A DNA stretch of 64,000 bases from Hyaloperonospora brassicae (Eukaryota; Oomycota; Peronosporomycetes; Peronosporales; Peronosporaceae), in NCBI GenBank assembly GCA_947650285.1, contig CANTFL010000056.1, positions 124,001 to 188,000 of the forward strand, written 5' to 3'. The notes under the pieces were generated by a model. That model was not told the origin of the DNA. It did no database searches and saw only the letters and a program-made list of their open reading frames with translations. Of this stretch, positions 18,833 through 29,943 are shown one piece after another (positions within the stretch are counted from its first letter, which is position 1; each line of letters starts with the position of its first letter). The translations under genes were made by a program, and so were the position numbers.

Positions 18833-19978
18833 TGCCGATGTCGATCAAGTCGACATCGATGAAGAAGATCATCTCAATAATAGCGAAGACGCTATTATTG
18901 ATTCGGATGATGATGACGATGCTGGTATATTCAGCATCGCCAACGATTATGCCAGCGAGGAAGAAGACAACCTCGCTGAAGAAGAGAGCAATCTCTTAGC
19001 AGTGCGCACGAAGCGCACTGCTAGACAAAACAAAGAGTCAGCAGAGAACTTCCTGCTGACTCGAGAAGCGGTAGTCCGTTTCGTTCAGGACTCCATCGCA
19101 AATGCGGTGGACCGTCAGAAACGGAACGCAGACAAGAATGGAAGAGCAAATGTTCTTTCATTTAAGGTTAATGACCTAGTACTACTGTCTACGGTAAACC
19201 TACCTGGACATGCAGTCACTAGTGTCGGCAGTAGTAAACTACTGCCGAAATACATTGGGCCATTTCGAGTGTTGCATCGCAAGGGCAATGCATACACACT
19301 CGAATTGCCACGTAGGATGCGCACGCATCCTACGTTTTACGTGGGGAGGCTTAGGTCGTACTGTCAGTACGGGCCTTCTTCTTCCGATGAAGATAGCCCC
19401 CACGTTCAAGAACATCCATCAAGTTCTTGCGTTCGCGCTCCAGACGATCCGTCTGGTCGCGCAGATATGATACCTCGGTATTCAACCGAGTTATCTCTCC
19501 GCGAGCTGTCGCCAGCTCGCCGAAAAGGAGCGGACATCCCGCTCGACCTGAAGCTGCGCCGTGGCATAATCGGCGCGATCCCTCGCCCGATCAGCCTCGT
19601 GATCCTTGCGGTTCTTCCGCACGGTGTCGGTCAAAGCGTAGCGTCGGTCGCGCTCGTGCTTCAAGTCATCGCGCAATTCATCGATTGCGCGATCCATCTC
19701 GTAAGGGTCGAGATGGTGGGCCTGGGGTTCTGGAGGAGGTCTTTCCTCCTCCACCACATCCTTTGGTGGATGCTCACGGTGATCAACGCTTTCTAGTGGA
19801 GCGTATCTTGAATCACCGTGACGATTCAGGATCAAGGACGAGCTACCTCGTCCAGTGGCGGGGGTATCCACCCTCTTGGAACAGCTGGGAGCCCCGCTCT
19901 CAGCTGTTGATGGATGTTGAAGGTCTCGTCCACCAACATGACGAGACCCATCCGATGAGTCCTGTGGCCCATCGGTAA
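18783..19978 (+). CDS. A1 Pol C-terminal segment: acidic linker and chromodomain
   Basis: Continuation of Pol in a shifted frame. It has an Asp/Glu-rich linker (about 18830-18995), the integrase GPY/F-like region ([32 protein letters not shown] in outline), and a chromodomain at about 19787-19955 ([18 protein letters not shown] and WEPRSQL). Chromodomains direct integration to histone-marked chromatin. A one-base loss near 19525 shifts the frame between linker and chromodomain; A2 is continuous across the same point (411 codons). The last 490 bp are also coding on the opposite strand. Confidence 0.75.
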
Positions 19979-20954
19979 ACACGCGCCCTAGGCGCTTGTA
20001 GACGGATTGCAAGTTTGCAATCGCGTCACGCATCTCCTCCGAGAGATGTGCCCTTCCCCAGGGCGAATTTAGGGAGTACACATCCCTATGTGCACGCTGC
20101 GAGTTGTCAACACAACTCGCACAAGGGTCTCCCCATGTGAGGCAAGGAATGCCTGCCTCACTCGATAAACAATGCAACCGGTACCTAGCACCGGTTGGCG
20201 TTCGCCGTTCGAACCTGAGGCGTGTTGCCTCAAGTTTCTTGAGCCACCCTTCTCGTCCAAAATTCTTTACGTTTTGGACGAACGCGTTCCACGCAGCCAA
20301 AAGCGATGTTTTGTCACGCTTTTGGTTGCTATTGTACCATCGATGTCTAAGGAAGACATCGAGATAAAAGTCTTCTTCAGCGCGAAAGTTCTTCGCGCTG
20401 GGACTCAAGCCGTGAAGCTCGGTTGCATCGAATAAGAGTATTCGATGGTGTTGGCCTGTCTCGTGAGACAGGCTATTGATGAGTTGTTCGGGCAAACGCC
20501 ACGGCTTCAACTCATCACGCTTCACAGTGGTACCCTTGTCGGTACCACGGCTCCCAGATTGACGACGGCTCGCGCCATCGTCAACACGCTCGTGCGAAGA
20601 CGCACGAGCCGGCGGTGGTGAAGAATAGAACTCACCACCCTGATCATCGTCATCACTGCCGAACAGACTGTGATGCGAATCACGAGTCCGTTCGTTCGGC
20701 AGTGGCCTTGGCGAATACTGAGGCGTCGCCGGTGAGCGAGACGCCTCTGGAGCATTGCCCGAGTCAGACACGTCTGACTCGCCAGAGTAGATGACCTCCA
20801 CATCGGGGTCATCATACGCACGCGGCGTGATACCGCGTGCACCTGCAGCACCTGTTGCTGCAGGCGAAGAAGGGGCGGCAGACGACGAAGCGTCTGCCGC
20901 AGAGGCTTGCACAGCACCAGGCTGTGTGGGTCTTGAGTCACCTCGCATAGACAT
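19491..20954 (-). CDS. A1 antisense ORF, 487 residues, coiled-coil C-terminus
   Basis: ATG at 20954, reading toward pol from just inside the 3' LTR side. The N-terminal 130 residues are Ser/Ala/Pro/Asp-rich and disordered ([14 protein letters not shown]). A folded middle (about 165-310) has [24 protein letters not shown] and a Cys pair in PCASCVD. The C-terminus is strongly helical and charged ([14 protein letters not shown]). It overlaps the chromodomain segment of pol on the other strand. The same one-base loss that breaks pol near 19525 truncates this ORF compared with A2. I recognise no family; it has no nucleic-acid polymerase or envelope features. Confidence 0.6.
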   Translation of the reverse strand: MSMRGDSRPTQPGAVQASAADASSSAAPSSPAATGAAGARGITPRAYDDPDVEVIYSGESDVSDSGNAPEASRSPATPQYSPRPLPNERTRDSHHSLFGSDDDDQGGEFYSSPPPARASSHERVDDGASRRQSGSRGTDKGTTVKRDELKPWRLPEQLINSLSHETGQHHRILLFDATELHGLSPSAKNFRAEEDFYLDVFLRHRWYNSNQKRDKTSLLAAWNAFVQNVKNFGREGWLKKLEATRLRFERRTPTGARYRLHCLSSEAGIPCLTWGDPCASCVDNSQRAHRDVYSLNSPWGRAHLSEEMRDAIANLQSVYKRLGRVFTDGPQDSSDGSRHVGGRDLQHPSTAESGAPSCSKRVDTPATGRGSSSLILNRHGDSRYAPLESVDHREHPPKDVVEEERPPPEPQAHHLDPYEMDRAIDELRDDLKHERDRRYALTDTVRKNRKDHEADRARDRADYATAQLQVERDVRSFSASWRQLAER

Positions 20955-21072
20955 GTTAGCTATGCGAGGTCAAGCGGAAAGTGAGTGGAACGGACCAAAC
21001 AAGTACTCCCTGTCCCAATGGTGGCCAACGGGTGGCCTCCATATTTCGATAGTCATACGGTGACTATCAGTT

Positions 21073-21080
21073 AGGGGGGG
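21073..21080 (+). other. A1 polypurine tract
   Basis: AGGGGGGG followed by TGA lies immediately before the 3' LTR; it is the expected plus-strand primer site. Confidence 0.7.
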
Positions 21081-21083
21081 TGA

Positions 21084-21471
21084 TGTAACGGGGCAGCCCG
21101 TTACATGATATTGTCACTTAAGGAAAGTGACAATAAAGAATATAAGATGGATATTCTTTAAACAATATCACCAAAGTGGTGATATTGAAGGGTCGACCAA
21201 AGGGTCTGTTCATTGGTTGATATCGTGATGATATCAACCCACCAACCGCCGCAAGACGCGCGCAATGAGTGGTGACGAGACGTCACCATACATGCAGTTA
21301 TATTAGTATAATTGAATTAAGTCAAACGAAGAGACAGTAGTTTAAAGACTTAATTTATTAATATAACAGTTCTACTTTTACCCTACCTACGCTTCCTCGC
21401 TCGCCACGTGTACGTCCGTCGGGGCACCCAAATCCCTTGCGTTAAGTTACGCAAGGGTGTGCCCCGTTACA
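21084..21471 (+). repeat. A1 3' LTR
   Basis: Identical to the 5' LTR except for one missing base in the AT-rich stretch near 21352. Confidence 0.95.
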
Positions 21472-21476
21472 CTATG

Positions 21477-22234
21477 GGTATTCCCACGCCCGACAACCCC
21501 GCACCTGGTCCAACTGGAGCTGACATACCTGTGGGCACTGGCCTGCCGAATCCGTATAACCAAGGTGATTAGGGCATCTACGGGTACAAGGTAAGTATGG
21601 TACGCATTCACCTATTGCCGCTATTGGCTGCCAGGGACCGTACCCTCCCCAGTGTTCCCAACATCCAATCGCAGCAAGAGTATGCTAGCCTGAGCTACTA
21701 CAAGAACTACCATTCCATAAGTGATGATGATGCGAATGGCACCATCGAAGAGCGGCAGATGTTGCTTCGGCTATCTTTGGCGTCATTCCCGGTGCACCGG
21801 CCCCAATGCCTGGGGCTCGACGTGTCGGAGCGTATGCACGCTCCACGATTATTGCTACCCGTCAAACAGGTTGTACTTCCACGCGTCGTACATCGAGCTG
21901 GAGTGACCATTACCAGCAGCAGCAGATTCCTCGAGCCCAAGCCTCCATGGATCAAGCGCCGCCTTCGCTACAACATCCTGAGAAGTTTAAAAGGGATCTG
22001 TTCAATGTCTCATTTGGAGCACCCGTAGCTCCACAAGGGCCAGTTGCGTTTCAGCAGCCACTGCCGCCACTAGAGCACCACCAACCGCAGATAATGGCAC
22101 CGCAAGAGGAGCAACACTTGACGATGTACGCAGACCCGTTTGGAATAGGCCCACCGCTTTTACTTGCGCGTGTTCCCGAAGGCATCTCGCCAACTGCTTC
22201 AAACAATCCTTCAACAGCATTGTGCCAACCTTAA
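21477..22234 (+). pseudogene. Captured gene fragments, 3' part
   Basis: Continues the frame interrupted by A1 with a proline/glycine-rich peptide (GIPTPDNPAPGPTGADIPVG) ending at a stop near 21570. Further on, about 21755-22234 encodes about 160 residues in one frame containing PGAPAPMPG, HYQQQQIP and FNVSFGAPVAPQGP. The lack of one continuous frame and the absence of any transposase domain suggest captured and decayed host exons. A GTAAGT after GIYGYK at about 21592 may be a retained splice donor. Confidence 0.4.
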
Positions 22235-22348
22235 TGAAGGCTGAAAAACAAGACGATTTAATAGAGACACGATAGTAGCCGGCAGCTATTTAGCAAGTGA
22301 ACACCGGGCGCAAAAGGGCCAAAAGTGTATATTTACTTTACTTATTGC

Positions 22349-22740
22349 TGTAACGGGGCACACCCTTGCGTAACTTAACGCAAGGGATTTGGGATCCCCG
22401 ACGGACGTACACGTGGCAAGCGAGGAAGCGTAGGTAGGGTAAAAGTAGAACTGTTATATTAATATAATTAAATCTTTAAACTACTGTCTCTTCGTTTGAC
22501 TTAGTTTAACTATACTAATATAACTGGATGTATGGTGACGTCTCGTCACCACTCATTGCGCGCGTCTTGCGGCGATTGGTGGGTTGATATCATCACGATA
22601 TCAACCAATGAACAGACCCTTTTGGTCGACCCTTCAATATCACCACTTAGGTGATATTGTTTAAAGAATATCCATCTTTATATTCTTTATTGTCACTTTC
22701 CTTAAAGTGACAATTTCATGTAACGGGCTGCCCCGTTACA
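22349..22740 (-). repeat. A2 3' LTR
   Basis: Begins TGTAACGGGGC on the plus strand and ends CCCCGTTACA. The adjacent TCACCCCCCCTAA is the polypurine tract read on the other strand. Confidence 0.95.
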
Positions 22741-22870
22741 TCACCCCCCCTAACTGATAGTCACCGCGTGACTATCGAAAATATGGAGGCCACCCGTTGG
22801 CCACCATTGGGACAGGGAGCACTTGTTGGGTCCGTTCCATTCACTTTCCACCCGACCTCGCATAGCTAAC

Positions 22871-24475
22871 ATGTCTATGCGAGGTGACTCAAGACCCACA
22901 CAGCCTGGTGCTGGGCAAGCCTCTGCGGCAGACGCTTCGTCGTCTGCCGCCCCTTCTTCTCCTGCAGCAACAGGTGCTGCAGGTGCACGCGGTATCACGC
23001 CGCGTGCGCACGATGACCCTGATGTAGAGGTCATCTAATCTGGCGAGTCAGACGTGTCTGACTCGGGCAATGCTCCAGAGGCGTCTCGCTCACCGGCGAC
23101 GCCTCAGTATTCGCCAAGACCACTGCCGAACGAACGGACTCGTGATTTGCATTACAGTCTGTTCGGCAGTGATGACGATGATCAGGGTGGTGAGTTCTAT
23201 TCCTCACCACCGCCGGCTGGTGCGTCTTCGCACGAGCGTGATGACGATGGCGCGAGCCGTCGTCAATCTGGGAGTCGTGGTACCGACAAGGGTACCATTG
23301 TAAAGCGTGATGAGTTGAAGCCGTGGCGTTTGCCCGAACAGCTCATCAATAGCCTGTCTCACGAGACAGGCCAACACCATCGAATACCCTTATTCGATGC
23401 AACCGAGCTTCACGGCTTGAGCTCCAGCGCGAAGAACTTTCGCGCTGAAGAAAACTCTTATCTCGATGTCTTCCTTAGACATCGATGGTACAACAGCAAC
23501 CAAAAGCGTGACAAAACATCGCTTTTGGCTGCGTGGAACGCGTTCGTCCAAAACGTAAAGAATTTTGGACGAGAAGGGTGGCTCAAGAAACTTGAGGCGA
23601 CACGCCTCAGGTTCGAAAGGCGAACGCCAACCAGTGCTAGGTACCGGTTGCATTGTTTATCGAGTGAGGCAGGCATTCCTTTGCTCACATGGAAAGACCC
23701 TTGTGCGAGTTGTGTTGACAACTCGCAGCGTGCACATAGGGATGTGTACTCCCTAAATTCGCCCTGGGGAAGGGCACACATCTCGGCTGAGATGCGTGAC
23801 GCGATTGCAAACTTGCAATCCGTCTACAAGCGCCTAGGGCGCGTGTTTACCGATGGGCCACAGGACTCATCGGATGGGTCTCGTCATACTGGCGGACGAG
23901 ACCTTCAACATCCATCAACAGCTGAGAGCGGGGCTCCCAGCTGTTCCAAGAGGGTGGATACCCCCGCCACTGGACGAGGTAGCTCGTCCTTGATCCTGAA
24001 TCGTCACGGTGATTCAAGATACGCTCCACTAGAAAGCGTTGATCACCGTGAGCATCCACCAAATGATGTGGTGGAGGAGGAAAGACCTCCTCCAGATGAT
24101 TCGGTTCACCATCTCGACCCTTACGAGATGGATCGCGCAATCGATGTATTGCGCGATGACTTGAAGCACGAGCGCGATCGGCGCTACGCTTTGACCGATA
24201 CCGTGCGAAAGAACCGCAAGGGTCACGAGGCTGATCGGGCGAAGGATCGCGCCGATTATGCCACAGCGCAGCTTCAGGTCGAGCGGGATGTCCGCTCCCT
24301 ATTCGGCGAGCTGGCGACAGCTCGCGGAGAGATAACTCGGTTGAATACCGAGGTATCATATCTGCGCGACCAGACGGATCGTCTGGAGCGCGAACGCAAG
24401 AACTTGATGGATGTTCTTGAACGTGGGGGCTATCTTCATTGGAAGGAGAAGGCTCGTACTGACAGTACGACCTAA
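22871..24475 (+). pseudogene. A2 antisense ORF, one nonsense codon
   Basis: 534 codons from the ATG at 22871 to the stop at 24475. It is collinear with the A1 antisense ORF but has TAA (23036-23038) where A1 has TAC. Its C-terminus is complete and about 50 residues longer than in A1, adding a clear coiled coil ([20 protein letters not shown] and on). It overlaps the A2 chromodomain segment for 629 bp on opposite strands. Confidence 0.6.
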
Positions 24476-27400
24476 GCCTCCTCACGTAAAACGTAGGATG
24501 CGTGCGCATCTTACGTGACAACTCGATCGTGTATGCATTGCCCTTGCGATGCAACACTCGAAATGGCCCAATGTATTTCGGCAGTAGTTTTCTACTGCCG
24601 ACACTAGTGACTGCATGTCCAGGTAAGTTTACCGTGGCCAGTAGTACTAGGTCATTAACCTTAAATGAAAGAACATTTGCTCTTCCATTCTTGTCTGCGC
24701 TCCGTTTCTGACGGTCCACCGCATTTGCGATGGAGTCCTGAACGAAACGGACTACCGCTTCTCGAGTCAGCAGGAAGTTCTCTGCAGACTCTTTGTTTTG
24801 TCTTTTAGTGCGCTTCGTGCGCACTGCTAAGAAATTTTTCTCTTCTTCAGCAAGGTTGTCTTCTTCCTCGCTGGAAGAATCGTTGACGATGCTGAATATA
24901 CCAGCATCGTCATCATCATCCAAGTCAATAATAGCGTCGCCGCTATTATTGAGGTGATTTTTTTCATCGGTGTCGACTTGATCGACATCGGCATCATACG
25001 TGACGACGTTAGCGTCGGTCGACACGTGATGAGCAAGAGCCAAAACGGTTTTTGTTCGAGCGAGCCCCCCCCCCTTATCCAAGAGTCACACTCTAGAAGG
25101 GTGGGCACTCGTGGATGTCGTAGGCCATTCACGTAAAACGGTGTGTGCTGTGTTGAAGCATGCACCGAATTATTGATGGAGAATTCCACCATGGGTAGGA
25201 ATTCGCTCCAACCCGAAAACGAGTGGACATATCCTCGAACGATCTCTTCGAGGACACGGTTCGCACGTTCCGTCTGACCATCTGTTTCTGGATGGTCAGA
25301 AGTGGACATCTTCAATCGTGTTCCGAGAGTACGGAACACGTTTTGCCAAAATTCCGCCGTGAACCGAGGGTCACGGTCGGATACGAGTTCACGGGGTAAC
25401 CCGTGGAGTCTAAAGACCGTGTATAGAAAGACACGAGCACAACCTTGAGCCTTGATCGACTCAGGGACAGCAGCAAGATGGACCATCTTGCTGAATCGGT
25501 CAACAAACACAAGAATACCATTATTCTTGTGAGCGTCTTCGGGAAACCCGAAGACGAAGTCCATTGAAACGGACTGCCAGCACTCTGTCGGAACAGGCAG
25601 AGGCTGCAATGGCGCACGGGATGAAGGACTAGGCTTCACCCGTTGACAAACTTCGCAAGCACGTATGTACTTGCGAACAAACTGATACTGGCGGGGCCAG
25701 TAAAAGTCACAGGTTACCGTAAGGTAAATCTTTTCCCTTCCACGATGGCCGCTTGTTGGGGCATCGTGACACTCATACATGATGCGCAAACGCAAATCAT
25801 GATGAGCGGGTACGACGACACGAGGCGTGTCGTCGGCAACAGCTGTATAGTACAGCAATCCGTTGCGTGTACTATACCGATCCGATGAGGATCGGTACAA
25901 AGCCAGTAAATCCCTCATGGATTTACTGGATGGATTCACCAGATGATCCATCAATCGCAGAAGATCCTTATCTTCCGCGTATGCCTTTCGTACGTCGTCA
26001 AGTAAACTTGACGACGGGACACTGACTGACAGTGTCGCAACAGTGGGCTTGTCCTCACTGTTGGATTGCGCGTCCGGCTCGAAATCGGGCCGGCGCGAAA
26101 GAGCATCCGCGACGACATTGAGTCGTCCCGGTTTATACTCCACGGAGAAGTTATACTCCGCGAAGAAAGACAGCCACCTCGCCATTCTTTGCGAGAGGTG
26201 TGGGCTGTTTACGGCCGTGCGTAGTGACGCATGGTCCGTGTAGACAACAAACGGTCTATCTCCCAAGAGATAGACGCGAAACTTAGCCAGTGCGTATTTC
26301 ATGGCAAGGAGTTCCTTGTCATGCACTGGGTAATTACGCTCAGCTGCTTGCAGCTGACGCGACTGATAACAGATGACGCGCTCCGCGCCATCTGCATCGA
26401 ACTGCATTAACGCACAGCCGATTGCGAAATCGCTGGCGTCACAGACCACATGAAATGGTCTGTCCTGATCTGCAATCGCCAAGATCGGCGATTGCATCAA
26501 GCTTTGCTTGATACCTTCAAAGGAACGCTGGCACTCAGCGTTCCATGACCACTTGACATTTTTCTTGAGCAGACAAGAAAGATGAACAGTCATCTCGGCG
26601 TAGTTGCGCGAGTACTTGTGCAAGTATGCCGCAAGACCAAGGAACTTCCTTAGTCCTTGACATGGACTGGCACTGGCCAGTCGGTGATCGCCTTGATCTT
26701 TTCGGGATCAGGGCGTACGCCGTGTTTACCCACGATGCACCCAAGAAGTGTTATTTCGCTAGCCGCGAATATACACTTCTTGAGGTTGGCGTACAACTTA
26801 TACTTGCGCATAAGCTGAAGAACCTGACGAACGTGAGTTCTGTGAACTTCAACGTCCGTCTTTCCGTCCATAGCCCGGCTATGGACGAACACATCGTCGA
26901 AGTAACTCGGTGCGAAATCTCGCACCGGTCTCAACAGATTTGTTACACATCTGTTGAATATTGCAGGGGCATTACTCAGCCCCTGTGGCATCACTAGCCA
27001 CTCCCACAGCATCCCGCTGGGGGTACTCACTGCCGTGAACGGGACGTCCCGTTCACGCATCAGGATCTGATAGAATCTATCCATCAGATCCATGGACGAA
27101 AAGATGGTACTCTTTGACATACCATCTATGATTACGTCCTTCCTCGGTATCGGCGTCTGAGCCGGTACCGTTGCAGCATTCAACTTGTTGAATGCGTGCA
27201 CTATCCGCCACCCTCCTGTGGCCTTTCGCACACAGAAGGTCGGAGAGCTGTGAGGGGAAGTCGATTCCCTCACATGGCCCGCTGCTAAGCGATCGGCAAA
27301 GAACTTGTCGATCGCTAGTACTTGTTCACGAGGCAGTGGCCACTGCTTCATGACACAGTATTTCGTGCCCGGTTTGAGCTCGATCTCGTGTCGAGATGCC

Positions 27401-28294
27401 TTTGTCCTTAGGCAACTCGCAAGGTACGGATTCAGGGAACACATCCCTGAATTCGATCAAATCCTTATACAAAGGATTTGCCTGAAGTGACTCCCAGGAT
27501 TGAGACGTGTATCGCTCAATCCGAGTCTTCTCATCGAGGACACTTTCGTCCATCGATGAGCTGCTGAGAACCCGTTCGTTCTCAGCATATACTGTTGCCG
27601 ACCGAGTATCGGCCACATACTCATCCTCTGTGACGAGTATGCAGATCTGCTTGACCTTGCCACTCTGCAGATCACGCAAAAACCGTTTCGGTTCTAGCGT
27701 TGGCAACTGAGTTATCTCCGAATTCAACTTCGGAGGCACAATCAGATCAAGCGTATAAGCGCCTACGCTTGATCCGTCATTAGCCAAGACGTTCAACGTC
27801 TCGGTTTCTTCCTGGGAACTTGCTTCCACAGGTTGCTGAGGGCCTGATCCCTCAGCAAGCAACTCTTGAGGAATTCCTTCCTCAAGTACGTGGGGACTTA
27901 TTCCCTCGACGTCTTCCGACTGTGGCTGTGCAACCACAGTCAGGAACCGATCCTCTACGGTCGACTCTCCAGTCGACCTAGGATTTTCATGTTGCCCCTT
28001 GGGGGCAACAGACTTCTTTCTTCTAAGATGCTGCCCGCTAGGCATGCATCCATGTCCCGGTCCACTCGACTTATTCGAGTGGTGGACCTTCGGCGCAGCC
28101 TGTACTTCTGTACAGCCGCCGGGAGCTTGCTCCACAGTGTAGTGATCAACTACACTGTGATCTTGTGCAGTCGTGCTAACGACCGTACCGCAAGTGAGGC
28201 CATCGCACTCACTCGCAGAACATCCACACGCTTGTGGACGCTCCAAGATGTTCATCAGATGGCCATCTGATGAACAATCGGCAGGCATCTTCAC
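23847..28294 (-). pseudogene. A2 Pol remainder, frame-broken
   Basis: Four open segments carry the rest of Pol: 27326-28294 (linker), 26650-27444 (reverse transcriptase with YFDD), 24827-26623 (RNase H and integrase), and 23847-25082 (acidic linker and chromodomain, starting at a non-ATG codon). Breaks are the TAG at 28313, an extra T near 27393, one G missing near 26655 that creates a stop, and a 10-base G run near 25066-25075. Catalytic residues remain in each segment, so decay is recent. Confidence 0.85.
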
Positions 28295-28312
28295 GGATCG
28301 ATGCTGCCAGCT

Positions 28313-29899
28313 CTACCTTGGCTCGTACCTTCTGAGCCAAGGTAATCCCAGGATGACGTCAAATTTTTCATCCAGATTCAGTACGATGAAGTCATCATCG
28401 TACTGTTCGCCCTTCAACGTGTAGTGGATTCCTACTACACGTTTCTCAACGTCCATTGATGCGCCTGTGGAGAGCCGCACCGTCATGCTTGTGAGGGGAA
28501 TGTCGCGCTCAACGAACTTGAGCCTACGACCCTCTAGTGACTGGCGACGAACAAAGTTGTTCGACGCCCCACAGTCTACTAGGGCACGAAGCGACAAATC
28601 ATTTGTCACTTGCCACTTCAAGGTGATGAGTGTCACTTCATCACCAGGTGCAGAGACACACATTGATTGTGTATCTGGAGCAACTTTCGTCAAGATATTT
28701 GCGAATTCCCTTGAGTTTGCTGGATCAGTAGGGCGCTCCGCCCCTACTGACCCCGACCATTTTTTTGATGGTCCGTCTCGCTGTTGCGGCTTTGCAACAG
28801 CGCTGGACCCACGCCCATTGCCCTTTCTGGCGAATGGTCGTCCATTTCGCTCAGTACTGTTTGGTACTGGGCGTAGAGCACTACACTCGTATGCGTAGTG
28901 CCCTAACTTCTGACAGCGATTGCACCTCTGCAATCGCTTGTTGTTTGAAGAGCGAGGTCTCTCGCTCTCAACATAGCAGAGGTCCATTGGTTCTGGACCT
29001 CCGATCTCTTGTCGTCTCGGTGGACGGTAAGAGTTTGAGCTAGCATGAGCCTGTCTCATGCTAAAGTCTTCCTGTTCCGCGGCTGATATCGCTTCTTCAA
29101 GCGTATTCAGCTCAAGGCGGAACAGATGGCTCCTGACGGGCCCTTCTGCGAGCCCTTGCATGAACACCGTAATCAACGTGTGTTCATGAACTGGGTTTGC
29201 AGTTATACTACTCGCAAGGAGTCGTATATGTTGTGCGTAAGCGTGCACATCACGCTTACCCTGCTTGAGTTTCAGGAGCTCTGAACGAGCCCTGAACTCA
29301 GCACGTGGCGGCTCAAACGTTTGTCTGAGCCGGGACTTGAAGTCATCTAGCGACCTAAACACGTTTGGATCGCTACTCTCGAGTCCCAGGGACCAAGTTT
29401 TGGCACGCCCTGCCAAGTGGGTCTGAGCAAATGTGAGTTTTATTTGCTCATCTTCGACGCGACGAGCCCTTAGGGCTCTGTCGAGTTCGACAAACCATAG
29501 TAACAGGGAGTCCTCCGGGACTCCACTGTACTTGGAGATGTCAACTTTCATGACTTCGGGACGACGCGCATGCGCCGTCCCGCCCACAGCAGCATGGAAT
29601 TGCTGCTGTCTCAACAGCTCCGTCTGTTGAGCACCGAGTTCTCTCAACTGCTCGGCCTGTTGAGAGCCTTGCTGGTGAAGCAAGGCTACTTTCTCCCTCT
29701 CGAGGGCAAGTTCATTCTGAATGAACTTGGCGATAGCAGCATGTTGTTGGTCTCTGTCTAGAGACTCCAACATGGTGCTGACGACGAGTTCGCCTACGGT
29801 AGAACTCATTCGTTCTACCGCACCCCATTCGATGTCACTCAAATGGGTAAACCCTTCACGCGTGGCGTGAAAGGTGTCTTCTTCATCCAACATGTTCAT
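28313..29899 (-). CDS. A2 Gag-protease, continuous 528-residue frame
   Basis: Same Gag as A1 (ATG at 29899, CCHC knuckle) but with seven A residues at the junction, so gag runs directly into the aspartic protease (DCGA motif, then DVILGLPWL flap and core). It stops at a TAG (28313-28315) that replaces a GTG codon of A1. The presence of the same TAG in A3 is discussed in the findings. This copy shows that the family's normal layout is a gag-pol fusion. Confidence 0.85.
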   Translation of the reverse strand: MNMLDEEDTFHATREGFTHLSDIEWGAVERMSSTVGELVVSTMLESLDRDQQHAAIAKFIQNELALEREKVALLHQQGSQQAEQLRELGAQQTELLRQQQFHAAVGGTAHARRPEVMKVDISKYSGVPEDSLLLWFVELDRALRARRVEDEQIKLTFAQTHLAGRAKTWSLGLESSDPNVFRSLDDFKSRLRQTFEPPRAEFRARSELLKLKQGKRDVHAYAQHIRLLASSITANPVHEHTLITVFMQGLAEGPVRSHLFRLELNTLEEAISAAEQEDFSMRQAHASSNSYRPPRRQEIGGPEPMDLCYVESERPRSSNNKRLQRCNRCQKLGHYAYECSALRPVPNSTERNGRPFARKGNGRGSSAVAKPQQRDGPSKKWSGSVGAERPTDPANSREFANILTKVAPDTQSMCVSAPGDEVTLITLKWQVTNDLSLRALVDCGASNNFVRRQSLEGRRLKFVERDIPLTSMTVRLSTGASMDVEKRVVGIHYTLKGEQYDDDFIVLNLDEKFDVILGLPWLRRYEPR

Positions 29900-29943
29900 G
29901 TTGGATGATGTGGTCCTTGGAAGGACTACAAAGTGCTACCAGG

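Larger units (their letters stand above)
13493..21471 (+). mobile_element. Ty3/Gypsy chromovirus A1, complete and very young
   Basis: 7979 bp element flanked by the 5 bp target duplication CTATG (13488-13492 and 21472-21476). It starts TG and ends CA, with LTRs of 389 and 388 bp that differ by a single indel and no substitution, so it inserted recently. Order: LTR, primer site, gag, protease-RT-RNase H-integrase, acidic linker with chromodomain, antisense frame, polypurine tract, LTR. Integrase after RNase H plus a chromodomain defines the chromovirus branch. Three single-base length changes break the coding frame (about 15060, 18750 and 19525). Confidence 0.95.

Noticed and set aside
13493..21471. 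CRISPR-like or tandem-repeat array reading of the many short repeats in A1
   Set aside because: The arms differ from one hairpin to the next and spacing varies; there is no repeated unit, only local inverted pairs.
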